Source: Planctomycetota bacterium
Lineage (GTDB): Bacteria; Planctomycetota; Phycisphaerae; WQYP01
NCBI GenBank assembly: GCA_021799715.1
Contig: JAJYZY010000087.1
Span: 1 to 9,570 of the forward strand
DNA: 9,570 nt
Direction of reading: 5' to 3'
Below are positions 1-7,803 of this stretch, in pieces; position 1 is the stretch's first letter; every line of letters begins with the position of its first letter. The position numbers and the translations under genes were made by a program. The notes below the pieces were generated by a model. That model ran no database searches. It was not told where the DNA came from and saw only the letters and a program-made list of their open reading frames with translations.

Positions 1-173
1 CGATGAAGCACAAAAATAGAAAATCGGGCTTTACAAACCAGAAAACATCTCGCTTCGCGCCCACAACCCCTTGGCCTCCCGTCAATCCTAATTTTTAGGC
101 GTGACAGAGCACTAGATCGATCGCCGGATTCACCCGGCGCAATGCTCTCTGATGCGTAATGACAAAATGCCGA
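1..173. other. Intergenic tail downstream of the VWA operon
   Basis: No convincing complete gene lies here. On the minus strand a GTG at 64-62 opens a frame that runs off the left edge of the window without a stop (21 codons), with purine-rich sequence (AAGGGG, and GGGAGG further out) in front of it. It could be the start of a following gene, but it is too short to judge. The region also contains a GC-rich inverted repeat (122-139) and a weak AT-rich one (87-99, CCTAA/TTAGG). Confidence 0.4.
122..139 (-). terminator. GC-rich hairpin after the operon, possible terminator
   Basis: The arms CGCCGG and CCGGCG form a perfect 6-bp stem around a 6-base loop, 35 bases beyond the stop codon of the last operon gene on the minus strand. 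There is no T-run after it on that strand, so it is not a classic intrinsic terminator. It might instead stabilise the 3' end of the mRNA. Confidence 0.25.
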
Positions 174-3122
174 TTACACCATCCCGGCGGATTTACGGAT
201 CAGCCATTCGGCGGTCAAAAGTGCAATGAAAGCAAGCAGGAAAAAAACGTGGAGCCAGAAGGTTGTGGTGCTTCGTCGATGCGCGAAAAGGCTGGTGCTT
301 TCCGGGATTTTTACTACCTGTTTCACTGGTGGCATAAAACGGGCGAGAATATCGGCAAATGGCCCCGGCAGGGCAATGCCATCACCGGCCCGGGCGATTT
401 GCTGCATGGCCGCCGGATCGCTGGTGGTATTGAGCATTTCGAGGTTTCCCGCTGATTTTACGTCAATGTTTAACCAACGGACCGTTGCGGTTGGATCGTT
501 GAGAAGCCGCGTTTGAATACCCGAACCTTTAAGCGTAATGCGATAATGTCCCGGGGGCAGACCGGTTAGCTGGCCGCTGTAATATCCCGGCACGCCGGAT
601 TGCGGCAGCATGGCGGCGGAATAAATTGCCGGCGATGCGGATGCGGTTGTTTTACCGCCGGCGGAAGTTGGCGGAAGACTTGTGGCGAGAGCCTCAAACC
701 GCAGGTCGGATTCCGGTAATAAGCGGTCGTCAAGTACCCGTGCCTGCACCGTGATTTTTCTGCCCTGATTATAACTGGAATGATCGGTTCCAAAGCGGAC
801 GAACTTGCCTCCCGCCGGTAATTGCGAACCCGAAGCCCATCGCAGCAACTGTCCTAAAAACACATCTTCCACGTTGTAACCATGAACGTAGCGCAATCGC
901 CAAAGCTGATTGCTGGCAAGATACATCACCCGCCCCGCGCCCATGGACATGGTGGTCAGCAACGCCCGTCGCCGCGCAGCACGAAAATCGGATATGGTGC
1001 CGGAGCTTGTTGACGCCGAATGGGCGTGTCCCGCAATAACCCACAGGACTCGCGCATTGGCGCGAGCCTGCGTATAGGCGCTGTGCCAATACCAACGCGG
1101 CATGGAACGCCAGATGGTGCTGTCGGTGCGCCGATCCACTCCCAATTGCGAAAGACCGGATTCCGCACCCTGTGCCGTTAATGCCGGCAGGAATCCATGG
1201 TCATTATCCTGGCGCAATAGTGCCGGCGGCCAGATCGCGTTGAATTTAACCGGGAAAAGCTTTCGCAACGGCTGATGTGCCCAGTCCCGCGGCATGAATT
1301 CCTGACCCGCGATCACCACCAGAGCCGCGCCCTTGGTTTGCACCGCGTAGGCGATGCCCTGCTGGGCCACCGGAGAAAGGGTGTTGGCGGGAATATCGCC
1401 GAGGATAATAACATCAAAGGCTTCCCAGGCTTTTCGCCCCATCGGCAACGCCTGTGCGAGATAACTGTGATTTTCCGGCGATGCGACAACCGGTGGCGGT
1501 GGGGCAACGCCGGCGATTGCGGCGGGATGCAAAAGCACCGCCTGCAGATGAACCCGGCGACTGCGTGAAAAATAATTCACCAGATACTGATAATTCCAGC
1601 CCGGCTGGCTGTCAATCAGCAGTACCTGCAGCTTATCCCGCCGCACTGTTACACGAAATGCCCGCGCCACGGCGCGTTGCATGGCCGCGGTGCGCGGAAC
1701 TTTTATACTGTAGGCATAAACCCCCGGACCGGGCGGCAGATTCTTGAATCGGACTGATTTGTAGGCATCGGCGCGATGCGTCAATATCACCCGCCGGGCT
1801 GTCACGCGACCATGCCGCAACAATTCCACCGTGACCGGCTTATCCGCCATGGATCTTAGATGGATCACCGCCGTCGCTTTAAGATACTGGTGCTTGTAAA
1901 TCCATCGCGGCGCATGGACTGAATCAATGGATGCTCCTGGTGGCGCGTGGTCCGATCCGATGCAGAGCGTAAAAGTATGAACATGATGGATGGCCAGAAG
2001 CCTGGCAACTTCCGCCGGATTCGAACCGACATTCTGCCGGCCATCGGATATCAGCAGCACATCGGCGCGACGACCGCGTTCAATTCGCGAGGCTGACTTC
2101 AACAGGGCCTGGCTGATGTTGGTGCTCTTGCCCGTGGGATTCAGATTGCTTTGCAATACCGGCTTAATATTGCCGTAAGATGGAAACGATGCACTGTAAG
2201 CTGTGCCCGCAAAGCTTATCAGATGCACCGAATCTTGACGCAGCAATTTGGAAATCATCCGTCCGCCCCGGCTTTTGTTCGTGAGGATGGCCAACGCCAA
2301 TTGCGCGCGCGTGAGGGTCAACACATGATGAAGTTGCGACTGGAAGGGCACATTGGATTGATTTGCCGCCAGATAGGCGTTATCCGCATTTTCGGCAATC
2401 TTCTGTAAAGCCCGCATGGCATCGCGCAGTTGAACACGCACGGCGGCGTAGGCGCTGACAGCGGGGGTGGCATCGCCGGCGGTGGCGTTGTAGTTTTGTA
2501 AAACCTGCCGCACCGCACGGGCAACGTGCCGCAAATCATCAGTCACGTCCGACGCCGACTCATGGCGGGACACATGATCAACAATCTCGCCCAGCCGCGT
2601 ATTCCAAAGCCGCAAAGCCGCAAGGCTCTTCCGGTTTTCCCTTTGCGATTGGAGTCGCGAATCAGCGGTAAATTGGCTTTCCTGATCGTTTAGTGTGCGC
2701 AATTGCTGGGCCAATGCACTAAGCTCGGCTAATTGGCGATCCAATGCGTCACTGTAGTTTGGTACCCGTCCCAATGCACAGGCCCACCGCAGCGCATAGC
2801 GTTGTCCGCCCTGTGCATCCCGCACACCCATTGATTCGCTGTGGTCCAAGATCAGCCACAGTTGTCCCGGCGATGTGCGGGTGCGCGTCCATTGCAGCGC
2901 CGGGCCAGCCAGCACAATAGCTAAAAGTAAAAGCAGGGCAACGCGCAACATCGTCAAGGTCGCAATGGTGCGGGGCGGAGCGAGATCGCGCTGCTGCTGA
3001 TACAGATACACGATCAGCGCCAATGACCCGATGGCAACGATTGCCAGCAGCCACACCGGCATGGCCGGGTGCAGCATCAGGTGAACATGGCCATGATGAA
3101 GTTGTTCAGGCTCTTTAGCCAA
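174..3122 (-). CDS. Large membrane VWA protein with glutamine-amidotransferase-like domain
   Basis: Last gene of the operon, 982 residues. Two N-terminal membrane segments (about 22-41 and 53-77) are followed by a VWA metal-binding domain whose DxSxS motif is D93-S95-S97. The chain then departs into a long, charged, helix-rich stretch (about 110-285) before VWA sequence resumes: SFAG at 303-306, a probable metal-site T334 and ISDGRQ at 358-363. A beta-rich linker (about 400-495) leads to a Rossmann/GATase-like region with LLIDSQPG (501-508), VIILGDIP (571-578) and a late strand at 730-736. A second beta domain (about 775-890) and a C-terminal membrane segment (about 954-974) complete it. No Cys-His-Glu amidotransferase triad is obvious, so the fold is probably non-catalytic. 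The start is TTG, supported by AAGGGA 7 bases ahead; the first in-frame ATGs (residues 16 and 21) are poorly placed. It lies 18 bases after the BatA-type gene. The substrate is unknown. Confidence 0.88.
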   Translation of the reverse strand: MAKEPEQLHHGHVHLMLHPAMPVWLLAIVAIGSLALIVYLYQQQRDLAPPRTIATLTMLRVALLLLLAIVLAGPALQWTRTRTSPGQLWLILDHSESMGVRDAQGGQRYALRWACALGRVPNYSDALDRQLAELSALAQQLRTLNDQESQFTADSRLQSQRENRKSLAALRLWNTRLGEIVDHVSRHESASDVTDDLRHVARAVRQVLQNYNATAGDATPAVSAYAAVRVQLRDAMRALQKIAENADNAYLAANQSNVPFQSQLHHVLTLTRAQLALAILTNKSRGGRMISKLLRQDSVHLISFAGTAYSASFPSYGNIKPVLQSNLNPTGKSTNISQALLKSASRIERGRRADVLLISDGRQNVGSNPAEVARLLAIHHVHTFTLCIGSDHAPPGASIDSVHAPRWIYKHQYLKATAVIHLRSMADKPVTVELLRHGRVTARRVILTHRADAYKSVRFKNLPPGPGVYAYSIKVPRTAAMQRAVARAFRVTVRRDKLQVLLIDSQPGWNYQYLVNYFSRSRRVHLQAVLLHPAAIAGVAPPPPVVASPENHSYLAQALPMGRKAWEAFDVIILGDIPANTLSPVAQQGIAYAVQTKGAALVVIAGQEFMPRDWAHQPLRKLFPVKFNAIWPPALLRQDNDHGFLPALTAQGAESGLSQLGVDRRTDSTIWRSMPRWYWHSAYTQARANARVLWVIAGHAHSASTSSGTISDFRAARRRALLTTMSMGAGRVMYLASNQLWRLRYVHGYNVEDVFLGQLLRWASGSQLPAGGKFVRFGTDHSSYNQGRKITVQARVLDDRLLPESDLRFEALATSLPPTSAGGKTTASASPAIYSAAMLPQSGVPGYYSGQLTGLPPGHYRITLKGSGIQTRLLNDPTATVRWLNIDVKSAGNLEMLNTTSDPAAMQQIARAGDGIALPGPFADILARFMPPVKQVVKIPESTSLFAHRRSTTTFWLHVFFLLAFIALLTAEWLIRKSAGMV

Positions 3123-3129
3123 TAAAAAT

Positions 3130-3135
3130 TCCCTT
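3130..3135 (-). promoter_or_regulatory. Ribosome binding site deciding a TTG start
   Basis: AAGGGA on the minus strand ends 7 bases before the TTG at 3122-3120. It sits in the 18-base gap after the upstream gene's stop and is the main reason for choosing the TTG over the internal ATG codons. Confidence 0.6.
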
Positions 3136-3140
3136 TTCCA

Positions 3141-5369
3141 TTACAACAGACTCATGGCCGGTAGTTCCGATGCCGACAAATCTGCCGCGCGGGTCAATTG
3201 GGACAGCTTGCGGCACATCACCGATTCCAATACCAGCATCAGCAGCAGGAGTATGGCCAGTATCGGCCACAGGCTTACGTTATCACTGATCGTCCCCAGA
3301 GCCTGCGCAATGTCATTGGCTTTGATTTCCCGGCGAATGTAACCTTTGCCGATAAGCCATTTCATGTCGGTTGCCGAAAGCACGGCTGGATTGAGTTCCG
3401 CGCGGTCGATATTGACATTGAAATACACATCAGCCCGGCTTTTTTTGGGGCTGAAGGACAGGGTATACAAGCCGGGCAAGCCGGTGTGATTCCAGGTAAT
3501 AAGATATTGTCCACCGGTTATCAACTGGGGCGTTACCGGATGGATCAATCCATGCGGCTGGAGTATCTCGGCAGCTTGAATCGCGGGAATATCTGATCCG
3601 GTCCACACGATCGGATCGCCGGGATGCAGATAATGCCGATCGGTCAGGCGTTTGGCTCCCATGGCAAGTTCATAAACCGTCTGATTAACCAGCGGCAAAA
3701 AGCTTCCGGCCTGCAGGGGCCAATCATTCCATCGGCCCCCGACACCGGTAGTCCAGATCACAACGTGACCACCGGAATTGCCGACATTCTGGCTTAACAT
3801 CAGCGGGGTGCCATCCGAGGTGGCCAGTATCACCTTTTCCAGTCCATTGGCGGGCATCAGCTTGCGCCATTTCCGCAGGGTTACATCCACGATGGCGTTG
3901 CGATGGAGGCTCCGCAACGGCCGCAAAAAAGCACTTTCAGGATCACGTAAGACAATCACCGGATGATGTTTGCCCGCCGACTGAACTTTACCCAGCGTGC
4001 CGATGTTGAATCCGGCCGCGGGCAGTTGTGAATTCACAAACATCCGGCTGGCATTGCGGCCCAGAATAAACCAGACCCCCTTGCCGGAACGGGCAAACGC
4101 GTGAAGCCGGGCAATCAAGCTGGTTGGAAGTGTGGTTGGATCATTGACAATCACCACCTGATATTGACTTAAATGTGCCCGCCGGGCGCTGCTGGCGCTC
4201 ATAACCACCGGTTGGGCCAGGCCCAGGCGTAACGAAGTGGATGGTTGCAGGGCGGCTTGCAGAAACCGGCTGGCGCGAAATGATCCGACGTTGCCGAGTT
4301 GGCTGTCAATAATGAGCACGGGAATATGATTCCAGGCTTGGATCACGGCGGTAGATTGATTATCAGCCGCCAGCGCGTCCTGGATTCCCGTGCGCACCGT
4401 AATCCAGTGGGAACCGGCTGACGCGATCCGAAGGTGCATGATTCCGGTGGTACTGCGGCCGGCCTGCAGGCGGGGAATCATCAGATGGCCCATCGGCGCG
4501 CCATCATACAGCAACTCAATCGGAATGGACTTTACAGGAAGCGGCCCGGAGTTGCTGACGCTGAAGATCACATTGACACGCCGGCCCACGCCGGGGAAGG
4601 CGGGTTGTATATGCAACGGCCCGATTGCAATGTCCGATACGGTGGCATGGGCAACAACCGGCAGATCGAATATCGCCGGATTTTTGCCCGCAACTTTACC
4701 ACCATAGGCCGCCTTCCATAATGCATTGCGGTGGGGTTGCCACGACACCACCCGGTGATCGGACACGACAAAAATGATCTTGTTAAACAAGGCTCCCCGC
4801 CGCGCCACCCGGCGGGCCTCCTGGATGGCCGCGGGTATGGAGGCTCCCGCCAATCCCATCGGCAACTCCTGAAGCGGCGCCAGCAGTTTGCTTTGAACCG
4901 CCGCCGGGTCGGATACCGCCACTGGAAAAGTTGTCAGGCTGTATGGACGATGGCCGGCAATAACAACCGACATTGTGTCGTCATGGCTCAGGGTGTTGGC
5001 GATGCGTTTGGCAATGGAGATTTCATGGGCGAATACCGTCCGCCGTCCATCGAGTATGCCGGTTGAAATGGAATGATCCAGCACTATGACCACATCCGCC
5101 GATGACCCACCAGCCAGTTTCTTTACGGCGCCGGCCGGCAAAATGGGCCATGCCAGCAGCAATGCCAGCAGCAGTATCATGGCAATGCGCATTAAAAGCA
5201 GCAGCCAATGATCAATATTGCGGCGTTTTTTCTTCAATACATCACTGGATTGAAGAAACATCATGGCTCCCCAGTTAATCGGCGTTGTCTTCTGCCGATG
5301 CAGAAGGTGAATGGCGATGGGAATGCCGACGGCCGCCAGTCCGGTAAGCATCCATGGGAGTTCAAACAT
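3141..5369 (-). CDS. BatA-type membrane VWA protein
   Basis: A 742-residue membrane protein with the BatA N-terminal domain: a first membrane segment (about 5-22), the family-typical HLLHRQ and INWGAMMFL stretches (21-26, 31-39), then a second membrane segment (about 55-77). A VWA domain follows, with metal-site DxSxS at D98-S100-S102 and a later VSDHR at 202-206. The usual metal-site threonine is not evident in the stretch around 171-185, where Ser or Gly stands instead, so metal binding may be altered. A CARDB/Ig-like beta stretch (about 240-345) leads to a GATase-like region (LIIDSQLG 352-359, VVIVND 405-410, GGHVVIWTTG 533-542). A C-terminal membrane segment lies at about 699-717. The ATG start has GGGGGA 8 bases upstream (5378-5383). 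The gap to the DUF58 gene is 15 bases. Related Bat proteins were linked to aerotolerance in Bacteroides, but the role here is unknown. Confidence 0.9.
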   Translation of the reverse strand: MFELPWMLTGLAAVGIPIAIHLLHRQKTTPINWGAMMFLQSSDVLKKKRRNIDHWLLLLMRIAMILLLALLLAWPILPAGAVKKLAGGSSADVVIVLDHSISTGILDGRRTVFAHEISIAKRIANTLSHDDTMSVVIAGHRPYSLTTFPVAVSDPAAVQSKLLAPLQELPMGLAGASIPAAIQEARRVARRGALFNKIIFVVSDHRVVSWQPHRNALWKAAYGGKVAGKNPAIFDLPVVAHATVSDIAIGPLHIQPAFPGVGRRVNVIFSVSNSGPLPVKSIPIELLYDGAPMGHLMIPRLQAGRSTTGIMHLRIASAGSHWITVRTGIQDALAADNQSTAVIQAWNHIPVLIIDSQLGNVGSFRASRFLQAALQPSTSLRLGLAQPVVMSASSARRAHLSQYQVVIVNDPTTLPTSLIARLHAFARSGKGVWFILGRNASRMFVNSQLPAAGFNIGTLGKVQSAGKHHPVIVLRDPESAFLRPLRSLHRNAIVDVTLRKWRKLMPANGLEKVILATSDGTPLMLSQNVGNSGGHVVIWTTGVGGRWNDWPLQAGSFLPLVNQTVYELAMGAKRLTDRHYLHPGDPIVWTGSDIPAIQAAEILQPHGLIHPVTPQLITGGQYLITWNHTGLPGLYTLSFSPKKSRADVYFNVNIDRAELNPAVLSATDMKWLIGKGYIRREIKANDIAQALGTISDNVSLWPILAILLLLMLVLESVMCRKLSQLTRAADLSASELPAMSLL

Positions 5370-5384
5370 GATGTGTGTCCCCCG

Positions 5385-6329
5385 TCATGCGCGGTGCCCT
5401 CTCATCCGATTTGCGAGATATTGGGACAGGGCATCATCAAAGGGCCGGGAAGTATTAAACAGGCTGTAACTGATATTCAAATCCGCCGCCGTGCGCCGCA
5501 GCGCCGCGAGATGCTGGCGCAGGTTATCCAGATATTCGCGCCGCATCAGTGCCGGATCCAGCCGAAGCCGATGCTGCGGCGATTCCATGTTCTGAAAAAG
5601 CGTCCATTTGCGGAATGGGAAATTCAGTTCATCGTCATCCATGACATGCAGCATGAGCACTTCATGGCGACGATGGCGGAAATGATGCAGCGCGCCGATG
5701 AGGGCCGCGGGATCTTCAAAAAAGTCACTGATGATGATCACCAGGCTGCGGTGGGTGATTTGTTGTGCGATATGATGCAATAATATTGCCAGGCTGGATT
5801 CGCCGCCGGCTTGCCGGGCTTCGAGTGTGTTGACAATGTTGATAAGGTGCGACGGGGTGCTACGCGACGGAATAAAATCCCTGATCGCATTATCCGCGGT
5901 AATCAACCCCACGGAATCCTGCTGGTGCAGGGTCAGATAGGCCAGGCTTGCGGCCATGAATTGACCGTAGCGGTACTTTGTCAGCTCAGTTGAACCGCGA
6001 TATGCCATGGACCCGCTGCAATCCAGAATAATAACCGCCCGCAAATTGGTGGTAACCTCATACTGTTTGATGTAATAGCGGTCGGATTTTCCCAGAAGCC
6101 GCCAGTCAATGCGTTTGACATCATCGCCGGGCACATATTGACGATGTTGCGCAAAGTCGATGGCAAAGTCGATATGCTTGGATTTGTGCATTCCCTGCAC
6201 ATAACCATCCATGACTTGTCGCGCTACCATATCCAATTTGCCGAGTTTGGACAGCACTTTGGGATCCAGCAGCGCTGTTGAGCCGGGTGCCTTGGAGGAT
6301 GGTTGGATACTGGCTTTAGTCAGGGGCAT
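5385..6329 (-). CDS. DUF58 domain protein (VWA-like, MoxR partner)
   Basis: 314 residues, a normal full length for the family. The N-terminus (LLDPKVLSKLGKLDM, 20-34) and the signature YVPGDDVKRIDW (65-76) identify DUF58. A VWA-like fold follows, with DxSxS at D103-S105-S107 and IISDFFEDP at 199-207. No membrane segment is seen, so it is probably cytoplasmic or membrane-associated through partners. DUF58 proteins are nearly always encoded beside MoxR ATPases and are thought to be their adaptors or substrates. The ATG at 6329 is the only good start before an upstream in-frame stop, although its ribosome binding site is weak (GGAA about 10 bases upstream). It lies 72 bases after moxR and 15 bases before the BatA-type gene. 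Confidence 0.93.
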   Translation of the reverse strand: MPLTKASIQPSSKAPGSTALLDPKVLSKLGKLDMVARQVMDGYVQGMHKSKHIDFAIDFAQHRQYVPGDDVKRIDWRLLGKSDRYYIKQYEVTTNLRAVIILDCSGSMAYRGSTELTKYRYGQFMAASLAYLTLHQQDSVGLITADNAIRDFIPSRSTPSHLINIVNTLEARQAGGESSLAILLHHIAQQITHRSLVIIISDFFEDPAALIGALHHFRHRRHEVLMLHVMDDDELNFPFRKWTLFQNMESPQHRLRLDPALMRREYLDNLRQHLAALRRTAADLNISYSLFNTSRPFDDALSQYLANRMRGHRA

Positions 6330-6401
6330 CGCTTTATTTCCATCATGCGTTTAACTCGCGGCCTGGTCGCATCAATTTCCGCATCCCATGGCGGCATTGC
6401 G

Positions 6402-7541
6402 TTATGCGGTGGTAATTCCCGGCAGTTCCGTCAGGAGCCGGTCGATGATTTTATCACTGGTCATACCCTGGGCCTCGGCGCTGAAGGTGGTAAGAATGCG
6501 ATGCCGCAATACGGGATGCGCCACATTGATAATATCATCCGTATTGACGTGCATGCGACCATGCAGAATGGCCCGTGCCTTGCCCGCCATAATCAGGTAG
6601 ATGCTGGCCCGCGGCCCGGCACCCCATTGCACAAGCTCATTGAGCCATGGCCGAGCCTCGGTTTCACGCGGGCGGCTGGCGCGCACCAGATCGCGGGCAA
6701 ACTGATATACGTGGTCTGCCACCGGTACGCGCCGCACCACCTGCTGCAGGTGCAGAATCGTCGGCGCATCGAGCAACCGCGACAACGCCGGCCGATAGGC
6801 GCTGGTGGCCTGTTTCATGATCTGAATTTCCTCATCCGGCTTTGGATAATTCACGATGGTCATGAACATGAATCGATCCAATTGCGCCTCCGGCAGCGGG
6901 TAGGTACCTTCCTGTTCAATCGGGTTCTGGGTGGCCAGCACAAAAAATGGCTGCGGTAATTCGAATGTGGTTTCACCAACCGTCACACGGTGTTCCTGCA
7001 TGGCTTCCAGCAGTGCGGCCTGGGTTTTCGGCGGCGTGCGGTTAATTTCATCGGCCAGGACGATGTTGGCAAAAATGGGGCCTCGAACAAAACGAAAGGC
7101 CCGTTTGCCCGTGCTTTTGTCCTCTTCCAGCACATCGGTTCCGGTAATATCCGACGGCATCAAATCCGGTGTGAATTGAACGCGCTTGAAATCCAGTTGC
7201 AGCACATCGCTGATGGTTTTCACCAGCATCGTCTTGGCCAGGCCCGGCACGCCGACCAGCAGCACATGGCCCTGACAGAACATGGCTGTAAGTACCTGCT
7301 CAATAACTTCGGTCTGCCCGACAATATATTTACTTAATTGTTCGGTAATTGCCTGATAAGCCCGCGCGAGTTGTTCAACGGTCTGCACATCAGAGGCCAT
7401 GACGCGACCGCCGGTTGACGCGGCCGGAACGGGTGTTTGCGCCGGCGGAAGCGGCGCGGGTGTCTGTGGCACCGTTGCTTCCGATGCCAGGGGAATACCG
7501 CTGTCGGAGTTATCGGAAAAACTGCCCATGAACTGCGACAT
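6402..7541 (-). CDS. MoxR-family AAA+ ATPase
   Basis: First gene of the operon, 379 residues. It is an ATP-driven chaperone-like AAA+ protein expected to remodel or activate the VWA proteins encoded after it. Motifs seen: Walker A GVPGLAKT (97-104), Walker B VLADEIN (161-167), sensor 1 LATQNP (202-207) followed by the family-typical EGTYPLPEAQLDRF (211-224), and sensor 2 GAGPRAS (307-313). The C-terminal lid (AAA_lid_2 type) covers about 300-379. An N-terminal extension of about 50 residues is rich in Pro, Ala and Thr (23-42) and looks disordered. The start at 7541 is chosen because GGAG (7550-7553) stands 8 bases ahead and family similarity begins after it. The frame stays open upstream to 7958, but that stretch would overlap the divergent gene and resembles nothing in the family. 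Confidence 0.94.
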   Translation of the reverse strand: MSQFMGSFSDNSDSGIPLASEATVPQTPAPLPPAQTPVPAASTGGRVMASDVQTVEQLARAYQAITEQLSKYIVGQTEVIEQVLTAMFCQGHVLLVGVPGLAKTMLVKTISDVLQLDFKRVQFTPDLMPSDITGTDVLEEDKSTGKRAFRFVRGPIFANIVLADEINRTPPKTQAALLEAMQEHRVTVGETTFELPQPFFVLATQNPIEQEGTYPLPEAQLDRFMFMTIVNYPKPDEEIQIMKQATSAYRPALSRLLDAPTILHLQQVVRRVPVADHVYQFARDLVRASRPRETEARPWLNELVQWGAGPRASIYLIMAGKARAILHGRMHVNTDDIINVAHPVLRHRILTTFSAEAQGMTSDKIIDRLLTELPGITTA

Positions 7542-7549
7542 GTTTGCAT

Positions 7550-7553
7550 CTCC
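7550..7553 (-). promoter_or_regulatory. Ribosome binding site of the moxR gene
   Basis: GGAG on the minus strand, 8 bases before the ATG at 7541-7539. It fixes the start well inside a longer open frame. Confidence 0.65.
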
Positions 7554-7570
7554 AAACCGATGATTGTTTT

Positions 7571-7586
7571 GCGGACTAAAGTCCGC
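7571..7586. repeat. 16-base palindrome in the moxR leader
   Basis: Arms GCGGACT and AGTCCGC are perfectly complementary around a central AA, 30 bases before the moxR start codon. If the predicted -10 at 7595-7603 is right, the palindrome lies at the very beginning of the transcript. It could be an operator for a dimeric regulator, a 5' mRNA hairpin (with some stem opening to form a loop), or a copy of a dispersed short palindromic repeat. The sequence alone does not decide. Confidence 0.55.
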
Positions 7587-7594
7587 TTGAAGAT

Positions 7595-7603
7595 ATATTA
7601 CCA
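7595..7603 (-). promoter_or_regulatory. Candidate extended -10 promoter of the moxR operon
   Basis: The minus strand reads TGGTAATAT, a TGn extension plus a -10 hexamer matching TATAAT at four of six positions. No -35 with good spacing is present (TTGCGG lies 20 bases upstream), which an extended -10 can tolerate. It would start transcription near 7588, giving a leader of about 47 bases. Confidence 0.35.
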
Positions 7604-7661
7604 GATGCGCTACCGGACTGCCGCAAGTTATCGGTTGTGTAAAATTCCGAACATTTGGTAA

Positions 7662-7697
7662 TTGAAATATCCCCACCGGGTTGGCACAATAGATGCG
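7662..7697 (+). promoter_or_regulatory. Candidate promoter of the cyclic-di-GMP gene (sigma-54-like or sigma-70-like)
   Basis: Two readings overlap. TTGGCACAATAGATGCG (7681-7697) has the -24 GG (7683-7684) and -12 GC (7695-7696) exactly ten bases apart, with a full TTGGCAC, as in sigma-54 promoters; the base after -12 GC is G rather than A/T. Alternatively TTGAAA (7662-7667) and CACAAT (7685-7690) with a 17-base spacer form a sigma-70-type promoter. Either gives a leader of roughly 95-105 bases. I see no recognisable activator site or riboswitch. Confidence 0.35.
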
Positions 7698-7789
7698 GTG
7701 GAAATACATCGGCCCATGAAGAATTCCGGGTGGAGGGGTACGACCGTGTGGGTGCGGCGTCTTAAGCGCTGTGGGATGCCTGATGAGGT

Positions 7790-7795
7790 GGAAGG
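7790..7795 (+). promoter_or_regulatory. Ribosome binding site deciding the start at 7804
   Basis: GGAAGG stands 8 bases before the ATG at 7804. This favours 7804 over the in-frame GTG at 7771 and the ATG at 7783, neither of which has a comparable site. An adjacent ATG at 7807 is less well spaced. Confidence 0.6.
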
Positions 7796-7803
7796 TAAAT
7801 AGC

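Noticed and set aside
87..99. AT-rich inverted repeat CCTAA-TTT-TTAGG as a terminator
   Set aside because: The stem is only five mostly weak pairs and no T-run follows on the minus strand.
5208..5783. 191-codon plus-strand open frame opposite the BatA-type and DUF58 genes
   Set aside because: Antisense shadow of two genes with clear motifs; no recognisable domain or ribosome binding site.
6303..6959. 218-codon plus-strand open frame opposite moxR and the DUF58 start
   Set aside because: It lies antisense to well-supported genes, shows no domain resemblance, and its composition is what complementary GC-rich codons produce.
7771..7803. GTG at 7771 or ATG at 7783 as start of the CHASE3-GGDEF-EAL gene
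   Set aside because: Neither has a good ribosome binding site, whereas GGAAGG precedes the ATG at 7804 at proper spacing and the membrane segment follows normally.
7697..7803. Cyclic-di-GMP riboswitch in the leader of the cyclic-di-GMP gene
   Set aside because: I could not find the conserved core of GEMM-type riboswitches in this short leader.
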